Numbered from the stretch's first letter, positions 15,385 through 23,813 are shown. The stretch is 64,000 nucleotides of DNA from an uncultured Eubacteriales bacterium (GCA_934486615.1 CAKSQO010000006.1:62001-126000), one strand, 5' to 3'. Program-made: numbers and translations. Notes: a model not told the origin generated them from the sequence alone.

Positions 15385-16994
15385 CCCTGTTCTCCCTGCT
15401 GCGCCGCATCGGACGCGGTAGTATCGGCGGTCGTATCGGAGTCCGCGCCCTCGCCTGAAGGGTCGGACGAAGTCGGCTCGTCAGAGCCGGCCGAGGAACT
15501 GCTGTCGTCAATAACGGAGTCAGCCGCGCGGCGCGCAACGACGACCAGCTTCTGCGACTTGTCACCGCTGCAGTCGGTCACAAGGGTCAGGAAGTTGTTG
15601 CTCAGCCCGACGTTGTCGAAGTCGCTCGCCTTGAAGCCGAAGTCGGTCTTGCTGAGGCTCAGCGCCGTCTTGACTGCGGATGCGCGCTGCTCAGCGGTAA
15701 GCGAGCTGAAATTCGACGTGTAGTCGAACTTTTCCGTAGAGGACAGCTGCATAACGCTGAAAATCTCCCACTTATCCTCGCCGTAGAGGATAGAGTCGGT
15801 CGTTATCGTGCTCACCTTGGCGGCGGTCTTTGAATCGAGCAGCTTCTCAAGCGAGCCGAAAAGCGAGCCGCTGCCGTAAACGACAAGGTTCGGGTTGACG
15901 CTGTTTTCGTTGTAGGCGCTCTTGGTGTAGAGCGTGCCCGACGCGGAGGAAGCGCCGTCGAAACGGTGATTTTCGTAGTAGCCGTCCGCCTTTGACGCGC
16001 CCGAAACCATCGGCAGGTCGATGTCAAGGCCGCTGACCTTCACCGTTCCGATAACGTCGGAATTGATGAGATAGAGTGCGCCGAAACGGGTCAGGTAGGT
16101 CGACTTGAACTGCTCGGGCAGCTTGTCGGTGTCGCCCGTTTTGCCGTACTGCTTCATAACCGAGGAGTAGTAGTCGGCGCTCAGCTTTGAGTCGAAAACT
16201 ATCGGATAAAGGAAGTACGCCGCAACGCACAGCACTGCGAGGACAGCGATTATCGAAAGGACTATCGGCAGCTTCCTTTTCTTTTTCGGCTCGGCGAGCA
16301 TAATGTCAACGTCACTGTCGGTCATATCGGCAAAAAGGTCGATTTTTTGCTCGCTCTCGGGCGCGGTTTCGTTCCCGGCAACGGGCGCTTCTTCGGCAGT
16401 TTCGGCAGAATTTTCATCAATCGCCGCTTCGGCAGCACCGTCGGGAGTGCCCGCTGCGTCTGCGCTATCATATGCGGCTTCGCTCCCGCTTATGTCAGCG
16501 GTGCTTTCATCGGGCGCGGCTGCGGCTGACTCGCTCTCGGCGGGCGCCTGCTCCGCTTCGGCAGCACCGCCGGCGCTTGCCTTAATATACGGGAAAACGT
16601 AGGTCGAGCACAGCCGCTCAACGGCCTGCTCGTCGTTGTCGATTGCGATGATGCACTGCTGCCCGCTCTCGAATATCATGCCGTAAACGCTGCCGTCGAC
16701 CAAAAGCGGCAGCGCGCTTTTGGGCAGCAGCACGCCGTCCTCGCCCTCAAGGCCGAGTGCGTCCCAGTTGACCTTCTCAAGCGGCAGCCCGAGCCCCTTT
16801 GACAGTGCAGCAGTCAAATCGGCGATGCCGCCGAGAGCGAGCACTGTATCACTCGTCTGAACAGCATCAGACAGTGCGCGCAGAAACTCGCGGCGGTCGC
16901 TGCCCGAGCGGACGTTCAGCGAGGTCGCCGAGCGCAGCGTATTTTCAAGCCAACCGTTGCTTTCGGTGGCGAAATAAACCAGTTCAATAGACAT
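15381..16994 (-). CDS. CinA/MoCF-like domain - TM - degenerate class B sortase (predicted inactive)
   Basis: Paralogue of the gene just upstream (537 aa). Residues 1-135 look like a worn CinA/MoCF Rossmann domain (TSDTVLALGGIADLTAALSKG). An acidic Ala/Glu/Ser linker (140-235), KKKRK and one TM helix (243-263) follow, then an outside sortase-B-like domain (270-490) and a Ser/Thr/Asp tail. The segment VVYGSGSLFGSL aligns with IYGHHMKDGTML of the neighbour, so the catalytic His is Ser375. The Cys motif reads TLVTDC (C475), one residue longer than TLxTC, with Arg488/489 following. Catalysis is unlikely; a scaffold or regulatory partner role is inferred. GGAGAG precedes the ATG. Confidence 0.8.
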   Translation of the reverse strand: MSIELVYFATESNGWLENTLRSATSLNVRSGSDRREFLRALSDAVQTSDTVLALGGIADLTAALSKGLGLPLEKVNWDALGLEGEDGVLLPKSALPLLVDGSVYGMIFESGQQCIIAIDNDEQAVERLCSTYVFPYIKASAGGAAEAEQAPAESESAAAAPDESTADISGSEAAYDSADAAGTPDGAAEAAIDENSAETAEEAPVAGNETAPESEQKIDLFADMTDSDVDIMLAEPKKKRKLPIVLSIIAVLAVLCVAAYFLYPIVFDSKLSADYYSSVMKQYGKTGDTDKLPEQFKSTYLTRFGALYLINSDVIGTVKVSGLDIDLPMVSGASKADGYYENHRFDGASSASGTLYTKSAYNENSVNPNLVVYGSGSLFGSLEKLLDSKTAAKVSTITTDSILYGEDKWEIFSVMQLSSTEKFDYTSNFSSLTAEQRASAVKTALSLSKTDFGFKASDFDNVGLSNNFLTLVTDCSGDKSQKLVVVARRAADSVIDDSSSSAGSDEPTSSDPSGEGADSDTTADTTASDAAQQGEQG

Positions 16995-17031
16995 TTTCAG
17001 CTCTCCTGTCCAGTTAAATGTCGGTTGCTTT

Positions 17032-19194
17032 TCAGCCTTCTGTCCCACCCGAAGGTGCGTCAGGCTCGCCGGAGTCGGAGGACGCCTCAGCGCCCGAGGA
17101 CGTATCCCCGCTTGAGCTTGCTTCGCTTGACGACTCAGTCTCACTCGACGCGGCCGACGAGGTCGCCTCGCTTGAAGCGGCAGCCGACGAAGTCGCTTCG
17201 CTCGATGTGGACGCGGAGGACGTGTTCGCACTCGAGGTCGCTTCGCTCGAGGTCGCTTCGCTTGAGGTCGCCTCGCTTGAATCAGGCTCGATCGACGAAG
17301 TGTCGCCCGGGGCACGGCTGGTGTCGACATCGGTTATCTCGCTGCGGTCGGGCTGGCCGATCCATGTGGTCAGGCCGTCCTCGTAGGTCGGCTTTTTGCC
17401 GCCGTACTTCGCGTACCAGACAGCGGGGTAGATTATCTTGGTGTTGGCGGTCGCCTCGGAGGTGTTGACCGTCGCGTTCTCGCCGCTGCGCACCTTGCGC
17501 GCAACGAGCACGCAGCGCAGCTCGGTATTTCTTATTTCATAGGTGCAGGTCGAGAGGGTCAGAATCTCGTCGTCGGCCTGAACGTCGACAGGCGTGACGT
17601 ACAGCGAGCGGCGGCGCACCTGCTCGATCCACGCGATGAAGTCGGCAGAGCTGTCGAACTCGCTTGCGGTGTAGTCGAAAACATAGCCGTTGTCGTCCTT
17701 CGCATCGGCGTTGGTTATCATGCAGGCGAAAACCTTGTACCGGCCGCCCTGGCCGTAGATAGTGTCGAACCTGATGACGGGGTTGTCCTTGTAGAAGTTG
17801 ATGTCCTTGTACTTGTGGACGTTGGCAAGCATCGTGCCGTCCTTCATATGATGGCCGTAAATGGTCAGATTCCGGCTGACGTAGGTTTTGTTTATCTTGG
17901 CGCCCGCGTCGACGAAAAGCGCGCCGTAGACGCTCTTTTCCTTATTCATATTATGGTTGATGTAAAAATCGTTGTCGGTCGTCTGATAAACAGGGTTGTT
18001 GATATTCGTGTTGGGCACGGTCAGCCAACCGACGCAGTCGCTGTTCTGCTCAAGCAGCTTGGAGAAGCGGTTGAGTATGCCGTCCTTGTTGACCGTGCTG
18101 TCGGTCGGGTCGTACACGTCGCGCGCGGTGTCGATAAGACTGTCGTTGCCGAATTTTGTCATAAAATAGTTGGTGACGTACACGCCGGAGACGATTATGC
18201 CGATGATTGCAACGAAGAACAGCACCTTTCTGACCACGTCGACAAGGCTGTCTCCCTTCCACGGGAAGAGGTACTTCGCAACCGCAACGGCGGGAGCGGG
18301 CTTTTTCACCTCGGCGAGGTCTGTGCCCTTGGCTTCGCTTGCGGAAACGGCCTCGCTCTGCTTTTCGTTCAGGCGGTCGATCTCCCACTCATCGTCCTCG
18401 GCCTTACTCGCTGCGGCGGCAGCGGCGACCTGCTCCGCGTCGAACGCGTCGGCCTTGGGGGCAACGCGCGGAGTTTTGATGACGATGTCGGCCTTCGGCG
18501 GCTCGGGTGCGGGTGCAGGCTCGGCAGTCGGCTCGGCGGCAGGCTCGTCAGAGCCTTCAAAATCGGCGAGGTCGCTTTCGAGAACGGCGGTCCGGAACAC
18601 GGGGGTCGCGGCTTTAGGCGCGTCAAAATCGGGCTGAACGAGCACGGGAGCGCCGCTGTCGACGGCTTCCGCACTGTCGTCAGCCGAGCTGACGGCCGCG
18701 GCTTCACCCGCGATGCCCGCAAAGCGCAGCACGCAGTCGCAGAGCGCGCCTATGCTCTCAATCGCTGCGGGCAGCATAACTATGTACTGGTCGTCGGCCT
18801 TGACGCCGCAGCCGGGGATAAGGCAGCCCTCCGGCAGAAAATACTCAGCCTCGACCGGAATATCAGCCAAGGTCTCGGCGTCCGCGACCGAGCGGGCTTT
18901 AAGCTCGTCAAGCAGCCCCTCGTTTATATCCGTCCTCATTCCGACGGCGGAGCTGACGGCGCTGACGGTAATATCATCGGCCGCCGCGCCGACTCCGCCG
19001 ATTATCGCGATGAGGTCGCTGCGCATAACGGCGGTTCTGAGCGTGCGCTTAAGCTCCGCAGCGCCCGAAACGGTCGAGTGATAGCCCGCGGTGATGCCCG
19101 CCGCAGCGAAGCGTTCGCTGACGGCCTTGGCACAGTCGGCGGACGTGTCGCCCAGCTCGACGGCGCGGACAACGGAAATTATCTCTGCGTTCAT
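17032..19194 (-). CDS. CinA/MoCF-like domain fused to class B sortase
   Basis: Unusual 720-residue membrane protein. Residues 1-165 match the N-terminal MoCF domain of CinA: MNAEIISV start, SDLIAIIGGVGAAADDITVSAV for the TGGxGPTxDD loop, then FLPEGCLIPGCG and IVMLPAAIESI. A Pro/Ala/Glu linker (165-310), one TM helix (321-346) and an extracellular class B sortase (370-570) follow. The triad is complete: His448 or 449 in IYGHHMKDGT, Cys550 in LTLSTC and Arg566 in VLVARK. A Ser/Thr/Glu/Ala tail (630-720) is low complexity and repeats SEATS. It sits 24 nt after thiI. Likely a transpeptidase anchoring surface proteins; the cytoplasmic domain's role is unknown. Confidence 0.85.
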   Translation of the reverse strand: MNAEIISVVRAVELGDTSADCAKAVSERFAAAGITAGYHSTVSGAAELKRTLRTAVMRSDLIAIIGGVGAAADDITVSAVSSAVGMRTDINEGLLDELKARSVADAETLADIPVEAEYFLPEGCLIPGCGVKADDQYIVMLPAAIESIGALCDCVLRFAGIAGEAAAVSSADDSAEAVDSGAPVLVQPDFDAPKAATPVFRTAVLESDLADFEGSDEPAAEPTAEPAPAPEPPKADIVIKTPRVAPKADAFDAEQVAAAAAASKAEDDEWEIDRLNEKQSEAVSASEAKGTDLAEVKKPAPAVAVAKYLFPWKGDSLVDVVRKVLFFVAIIGIIVSGVYVTNYFMTKFGNDSLIDTARDVYDPTDSTVNKDGILNRFSKLLEQNSDCVGWLTVPNTNINNPVYQTTDNDFYINHNMNKEKSVYGALFVDAGAKINKTYVSRNLTIYGHHMKDGTMLANVHKYKDINFYKDNPVIRFDTIYGQGGRYKVFACMITNADAKDDNGYVFDYTASEFDSSADFIAWIEQVRRRSLYVTPVDVQADDEILTLSTCTYEIRNTELRCVLVARKVRSGENATVNTSEATANTKIIYPAVWYAKYGGKKPTYEDGLTTWIGQPDRSEITDVDTSRAPGDTSSIEPDSSEATSSEATSSEATSSANTSSASTSSEATSSAAASSEATSSAASSETESSSEASSSGDTSSGAEASSDSGEPDAPSGGTEG

Positions 19195-19218
19195 ATGTCA
19201 AATACCTCCGAATAAAAA

Positions 19219-20388
19219 TCAGTCGATAAGCTCGAACACCGTGCCGCTGACGGCCTCGTCGATGAGCGCCGCTTCGTCAAGGGCGCTTTGCGCCTTGAGC
19301 ACAGCCTCAACGGTCGGTCGGGTGCGGGGGTGCCGGGGCGTGAACACCGTGCAGCAGTCCTCATACGGCAGAATGGAGATGTCGAACGTCTCGATTTTGC
19401 GGGAGACAGCGACTATCTCCTCTTTATCCATACCGATGAGCGGGCGCAGCACGAGCATATCGCTCGCCGCGTCAGTGACGGTCAGCGCGGGCAGAGTCTG
19501 GCTTGCGACCTGACCGACGCTTTCACCCGTTATCAGCGCCGAGCAGCGGTTTTCGGCCGCGATCTTCGACGCGATCTTCATCATAAAGCGGCGCATTATC
19601 AAGGTGAAATACTCCTCGGGGCACTTCTCCTGAATTTCGACCTGCGTTTTGGTAAACGGCACCTTTGCAAGCATTATCGGGCCGCTGTAGCGCGACACCT
19701 GCCGCAAAAGGTCCCTGACCTTTTTCTCGGCAAGCGGGCCCGTGTACGGCGGAGACGCAAAGTGCACCGCGAACAGCTCAATGCCGCGCTTTGCCATTGT
19801 CCACGCGGCGACGGGGCTGTCGATTCCGCCTGAAATAAGTATCGCCGCGCGACCTCCCGTTCCGACGGGCATACCGCCCGCTCCGGGCAGCTGACCCGCG
19901 CGGACGTACGCGCCGAAGTCGCGTATCTCTACCACTACCGTAACGTCGGGCGAGTGCACGTCCACCCTGAGGTGCGGGCAGGCCGAAAGTATCGCGCCGC
20001 CCATTTCCATGCTGATCTCGGGCGAGGTCAGCGGGAAGCGCTTGTCCGCGCGCTTGGCTTCGACCTTAAAGGTGGAAGCGCCCGCGAGCTTGTCCTTCAG
20101 CCACTCGACCCCGCGCGTGAGAATGTCGTCCATATTCTTCTCGCACACGGCCGCGCGCGAGAACGCCGCGATGCCGAAAATGCGGCTCATGCGGTCGAGC
20201 GCCTCGTCATAGTCAAAGCTCTCGTCCGCAGGCTCGACGTAAATCGTCGACTGTGCCTTGCGTATCGTAAGCTCGCCGAGCGGGCGCAGGCTGTGCTTTA
20301 TCGAGCGAATAAGCGCGTCCTCAAACGAGGAACGGTTAAGCCCCTTGAGCGCCAGCTCGCCGTTTTTTACCAGAATTATTTCTTTCAT
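19219..20388 (-). CDS. thiI: tRNA 4-thiouridine synthase ThiI
   Basis: Adenylates and thiolates U8 of tRNA and can feed sulfur to thiamine synthesis (389 aa). N-terminal ferredoxin-like and THUMP domains are followed by the PP-loop ILISGGIDSPVAAWTMAKRG. Late motifs are ITGESVGQVASQTL and the persulfide-region EDCCTVFTPRHP. No rhodanese domain, as usual in Firmicutes. It starts 3 nt after nifS, the natural sulfur donor. The sortase-like genes follow in the same operon. Confidence 0.96.
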   Translation of the reverse strand: MKEIILVKNGELALKGLNRSSFEDALIRSIKHSLRPLGELTIRKAQSTIYVEPADESFDYDEALDRMSRIFGIAAFSRAAVCEKNMDDILTRGVEWLKDKLAGASTFKVEAKRADKRFPLTSPEISMEMGGAILSACPHLRVDVHSPDVTVVVEIRDFGAYVRAGQLPGAGGMPVGTGGRAAILISGGIDSPVAAWTMAKRGIELFAVHFASPPYTGPLAEKKVRDLLRQVSRYSGPIMLAKVPFTKTQVEIQEKCPEEYFTLIMRRFMMKIASKIAAENRCSALITGESVGQVASQTLPALTVTDAASDMLVLRPLIGMDKEEIVAVSRKIETFDISILPYEDCCTVFTPRHPRTRPTVEAVLKAQSALDEAALIDEAVSGTVFELID

Positions 20389-20391
20389 ACC

Positions 20392-21528
20392 TTACTTCCT
20401 TCTTTTAAGGATGGCGAGGCCGTCTGTCACGGCGCTTATCAGCGCGTCGATGTCGCCATCGGTCGTAAAGCGCGAAAGGCTGACCCTTATCGCACTGTCG
20501 GCGCGGCTGCGGGACAAGCCCTGAGCGGTCAGGACATGGCTGACGGCTCCGCGCGCACAGGCGCTCGCACCCGAGACGTAAACGCCTTTCATCTCAAGAA
20601 AATGCATCATGACCTCGGAACGAATCCCGACGCAGGAAAAGTTGATTATGTACGGCAGAGCGTTCGCGGGGGAGTTGAACTCAAGACCCTCGAGCTTGCT
20701 CAAGCCCGCGACCGCCCTGTCACGCAGCGCGGTGATTTTTTCAAGCTCGCCCTTCAGCTCGGGCAAAGCCCCTACGGCTGCGGCGAAGCCCTCGATGAGC
20801 AGGGTCGACTCCGTGCCCGAGCGCATACCGCGCTCCTGACCGCCGCCGACGATGTAGGGGCGAATGTGCACGCTCTGCGCGATGTAAAGCGCGCCGATTC
20901 CCTTTGGCGCGTGCACCTTGTGGCCGCTGACGGTGATGAGGTCGGCGCCTAAAGCGCTCGGCCTGACGGGAATTTTGCCGAACGCCTGAACGCAGTCACA
21001 GTGCACAAGAGCGCTGCTGCCGACCGCTTTAAGCGCGGGCTTAATCTGACTGACGGGCATAACAGCGCCCGTCTCGTTGTTGACCGCCATCATGCTGACG
21101 AGCACCGTGTCGGCGCGGACGGCGGACGCAACCTGCTCGGGCGAAATGTTGCCGTCGGACGCGGGCGTAATGTATGTCACCTCGAAGCCCTCGCCCTCGA
21201 GCCGCTTCATCGCTTCAAGCACACTCGGGTGCTCCACGGCGGTGGTGACGATGTGCCGCCCCGCATGGCGCTTGGCGTAGGCCGCGCCGAAAACGGCGGT
21301 GTTGTTCGACTCGCTGCCGCAGGAGGTGAAGTAAAGCTCGCCCGGCTTGCAGCCGATCGCCTTTGCGACGGCCGCGCGCGCCTCGTCCAGGTGAACGAGC
21401 GCCTGCGCGCCTATCGCGTGCATCGACGACGGATTGCCGTAGCAGTCGCTCACAAACGCCGCCATGGCCGCTTTTGCTTCGTCGCAGACGGGGGTGGTGG
21501 CGCTGTTATCAAGATAATGAATTTCCAT
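20392..21528 (-). CDS. nifS: Cysteine desulfurase (NifS/IscS family)
   Basis: PLP enzyme that converts cysteine to alanine and a protein-bound persulfide (378 aa). MEIHYLDNSATTPV is the family start. The PLP-lysine is in VSGHKVHAPKGIGALY and the reactive Cys is in the loop SGASACARGAVSHVL. The 6-codon-shorter ATG was chosen, with AGAGGAAG upstream. It pairs with thiI directly downstream, the arrangement used in Firmicutes for dedicated tRNA thiolation. Confidence 0.95.
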   Translation of the reverse strand: MEIHYLDNSATTPVCDEAKAAMAAFVSDCYGNPSSMHAIGAQALVHLDEARAAVAKAIGCKPGELYFTSCGSESNNTAVFGAAYAKRHAGRHIVTTAVEHPSVLEAMKRLEGEGFEVTYITPASDGNISPEQVASAVRADTVLVSMMAVNNETGAVMPVSQIKPALKAVGSSALVHCDCVQAFGKIPVRPSALGADLITVSGHKVHAPKGIGALYIAQSVHIRPYIVGGGQERGMRSGTESTLLIEGFAAAVGALPELKGELEKITALRDRAVAGLSKLEGLEFNSPANALPYIINFSCVGIRSEVMMHFLEMKGVYVSGASACARGAVSHVLTAQGLSRSRADSAIRVSLSRFTTDGDIDALISAVTDGLAILKRRK

Positions 21529-21567
21529 CGGTCTTCCTCTGAACAAAATTACAGTAATACATAATAG

Positions 21568-21596
21568 ATTATACTACAACGCGCCGAAAAGCTCAA
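21568..21596 (-). promoter_or_regulatory. nifS operon promoter
   Basis: Minus strand TTGAGC, 17-bp spacer, TATAAT, 40 bp before nifS. It should drive nifS, thiI, both sortase-like genes and the small transporter. Confidence 0.8.
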
Positions 21597-21617
21597 CACG
21601 AAATATTCACTAATAAT

Positions 21618-21649
21618 GTGTTCAAAAATTTGAACACTTGTGATACAAT
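21618..21649 (+). promoter_or_regulatory. Promoter with overlapping palindromic operator
   Basis: GTGTTCAAA-AA-TTTGAACAC (21618-21637), 9-bp perfect arms, overlaps a -35 TTCAAA (21621-21626) that is 17 bp from TACAAT (21644-21649). It drives the small membrane protein. The cognate repressor is not identified. Confidence 0.7.
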
Positions 21650-21706
21650 AGAGTGTAGGAATGTCTCCGCTTTGTGCGCTTGATGTCGAAAGGAGGACTT
21701 AAAGCT

Positions 21707-21934
21707 GTGAAAAAGCTCAGGCAGCTGCTCGCGCTGCTTTTATGTATAGCCGCCGCGGCCGCAATCGGCTTCTACGGCAACGCCGTCGCCGCGAAGTACC
21801 GCGAAAATATAGTCCTCGCCTACGAGCAGGCCTACGACGACGCGTATGAGGTCTACAAAAAAGTTAAACTCACCGCCAAACAAACCGTCGATAAAATAAT
21901 CGACACCGTAAAGGAAAAAGTACAGAAAGCATAA
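21707..21934 (+). CDS. Small single-pass membrane protein
   Basis: Not recognised. The predicted protein (75 aa) starts at a GTG 10 nt after AGGAGG. One hydrophobic segment (LLALLLCIAAAAAIGFYG, about residues 5-24) is followed by a helical charged tail rich in Lys, Tyr and Val (DEVYKKVK, KIIDTVKEKVQKA). The longer frame from the upstream ATG would place the ribosome-binding site inside the gene. Its own operator-bearing promoter and terminator make it a genuine, regulated single gene. Confidence 0.7.
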   Translation: MKKLRQLLALLLCIAAAAAIGFYGNAVAAKYRENIVLAYEQAYDDAYEVYKKVKLTAKQTVDKIIDTVKEKVQKA

Positions 21935-21966
21935 AAATCCGCAGCCGATCGGCTGCGGATTTTTTG
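21935..21966 (+). terminator. Terminator after small membrane protein
   Basis: AATCCGCAGCC-GATC-GGCTGCGGATT stem followed by TTTTT. Confidence 0.9.
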
Positions 21967-22017
21967 ATGAACAGCGTGCTGCGAAAAGGAAAAATGCGCG
22001 CCGCACATCTGAAAGCC

Positions 22018-22063
22018 TCCGCTTGAAGCAGGGGAGCCCTTGAGTGCGATGCTTATCCAACCC
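22018..22063. repeat. Dispersed intergenic repeat, copy B
   Basis: 42 of 46 positions match 2755-2800. It is followed by a CACGCCGG/GCGCGGGG-rich stretch (to about 22170) that resembles the end of the 37-bp array at 14.8 kb, so the two repeat types occur together. The 269 bp between the terminator and dpaB hold nothing else clear. Confidence 0.75.
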
Positions 22064-22202
22064 GTACGTCCTTCAGCCGCACTCCGCAGCTTTCCACTCT
22101 AAATTGTTACCTTTTCACTTCGCACGCCGGTTGCCCGATTGCCTGCCGCGCTCATTGCGCGGGGCTTACTCTCCCAACAGCCCATGCGTCACCGCGCAGC
22201 GG

Positions 22203-22772
22203 CTATAGTAGCACCGGCTGAAGCCGGCGGCCGTCGATGGCGGCGTACATGGCATCACGGATCAGACCGAAATCGGCGATGACCGAAGTCGGCTTGCCGC
22301 TCGGGTCGTCCTGACGCATCGGGACAAAATAAATATTACGCGTGTTCATCAGCGCGCCGATGTTGCGCGCCGACGCCCCGAGCGCGTCGTTCGTCGCGAC
22401 GGCTATCACCACGGGGCGCGAGTTGCGCAGGTGCGCCTTTGCCGCCATGGTCACGCTCGTGTCGGTCACGCCGAGGGCAAGCTTGGCGATGGTATTCCCC
22501 GTGCACGGCGCGATAACGAGCACGTCGAGCAGCCCCTTCGGGCCGATCGGCTCGGCGGCCTGAACGGTAGTTATCGGCTCGCGCCCGCTTGCAGAGCGCA
22601 GCAGCCCCATAAACTCGTCGGCCGTACCGAAGCGCGAATCGGTGCAGGTCACTATCGGTGAGGCTATTGGGATTATGTCAACCTCGTCGGCGAGCTTTCT
22701 CATTTCCTCGAGCGACCTGCGCAGCGTACAGAACGAGCCGCACACGGCATAGCCTACCTGTAACTTACCCAT
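22203..22772 (-). CDS. dpaB: Dipicolinate synthase subunit B (flavoprotein)
   Basis: Flavoprotein half of dipicolinate synthase (189 aa), also called SpoVFB, made in the mother cell during sporulation to supply the spore-core chelator. VGYAVCGSFCTLRR opens the flavoprotein fold; APCTGNTIAKLALGVTDT and AVATNDALG are the family's FMN-binding turns. It overlaps dpaA by 19 nt. Direct evidence that the organism forms endospores, or descends from one that did. Confidence 0.94.
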   Translation of the reverse strand: MGKLQVGYAVCGSFCTLRRSLEEMRKLADEVDIIPIASPIVTCTDSRFGTADEFMGLLRSASGREPITTVQAAEPIGPKGLLDVLVIAPCTGNTIAKLALGVTDTSVTMAAKAHLRNSRPVVIAVATNDALGASARNIGALMNTRNIYFVPMRQDDPSGKPTSVIADFGLIRDAMYAAIDGRRLQPVLL

Positions 22773-23629
22773 TGGTTTTCCTCCAAAATCATATCGTAAA
22801 GAGTGTCGAACAGCACCTGCGCGGCGGCTTTCGGCGCATATTTGCCGGGCAGCCCGGGAGCGTAAACCGCGCTCTTTCCAAGCTGTGCGGCCGTGGGAAT
22901 GTCGACCCCTCGAGCACCGCTTGCAAGCTCGATTATCAGCGCGTCGGAGCGCACCCCGCGCAGCGTTTCGCGGTCAAATATCGGTGCTTCGACGGTGTTG
23001 AAGATGTAGTCAAAATCGCCCGCAATTCGTTTAATATCGGCGGTTTCGACGGCTTTGAAGCCGTTAATCCGCGTCCACATTTTGTCGCGCGCCTTTCGCG
23101 ACGAAGCTGTCACCGACGCACCCATTCCGCTTAAAAAACGGGCCAGCGGCTTGCCTATCCGTCCGCAGCCGACGACCAGACAGCGCGAGCCGAACAGCGC
23201 CTGCGGGCTGCCGCTTATCGCAACGGCGACGGCCGCTTCGGCCGTCAGCACCGCGTTGCGCGCGAGCAGCTCCTCGCGCGCGCAGTAGTCGCGGACACGG
23301 ACGTGGCGCTGCGCCGCCGCGCGGACAAAATCGTCAGGCGCTGCGCCGCAAAAGAGCAAACCGTCCTTCTGCGCTGCAAGTATTATGTCAATTAACGGCA
23401 CGCGTCCCCCGTCGTCTCCGACCGCCAGATGCTCGCCGTCGCGCGTCATCGGCAGCGGCAGCACAGCCGTGCGCGAGAGCGCTTCCTCGAGCGACACACG
23501 CTTCACTCCGTCGGCATCGAGCGCCGCCGTGACGACCGACGCGCCCGCCTGCTGCAGCAGCTGCGCAAGGTACGCGCAGCGCCTGTCTCCGCCGATCACC
23601 GCGAGCTGCGTTTCTCCAAGCCCTCTCAT
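22754..23629 (-). CDS. dpaA: Dipicolinate synthase subunit A
   Basis: Catalytic NAD(P)-dependent half of dipicolinate synthase (291 aa, SpoVFA). The N-terminal domain has LAVIGGDRRCAYLAQLL and the Rossmann motif is CLVVGCGRIGKPLARFLSGMG. ATG chosen with AGGAGGG upstream rather than the ATG 13 codons earlier. Expected to be made under mother-cell sigma-K; a matching promoter is present upstream. Confidence 0.94.
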   Translation of the reverse strand: MRGLGETQLAVIGGDRRCAYLAQLLQQAGASVVTAALDADGVKRVSLEEALSRTAVLPLPMTRDGEHLAVGDDGGRVPLIDIILAAQKDGLLFCGAAPDDFVRAAAQRHVRVRDYCAREELLARNAVLTAEAAVAVAISGSPQALFGSRCLVVGCGRIGKPLARFLSGMGASVTASSRKARDKMWTRINGFKAVETADIKRIAGDFDYIFNTVEAPIFDRETLRGVRSDALIIELASGARGVDIPTAAQLGKSAVYAPGLPGKYAPKAAAQVLFDTLYDMILEENQWVSYR

Positions 23630-23667
23630 TGTCAGCCCTCCTGCTGCGACTTTCGCTTTGTTCAACA

Positions 23668-23695
23668 CATAATATGCCTAAAATTCGCGGCACGT
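23668..23695 (-). promoter_or_regulatory. Possible sigma-K promoter of dpaAB
   Basis: Minus strand AC, 17 nt, then CATATTATG, close to the sigma-K pattern AC-n16/17-CATAnnnTA, 39 bp before the dpaA start. No sigma-A-like promoter is seen there. Confidence 0.45.
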
Positions 23696-23813
23696 TCGAG
23701 CCTTCGTTTTCCGCTTTGAACTGAATAGAGCGCTCTCCAACGTTTTCGGTCCCGGTGCAGCGAATTTTTCGCAATAAAATGCAAAAAACTATTTATTTTA
23801 TGCGCCGGAGCGG

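Noticed and set aside
17815..19215. 466-codon plus-strand open frame
   Set aside because: Antisense of the CinA-sortase gene, with no ribosome-binding site.
21618..21637. LexA (SOS) box
   Set aside because: The Firmicute box is GAAC-N4-GTTC; here the order and spacing are GTTC-N8-GAAC.
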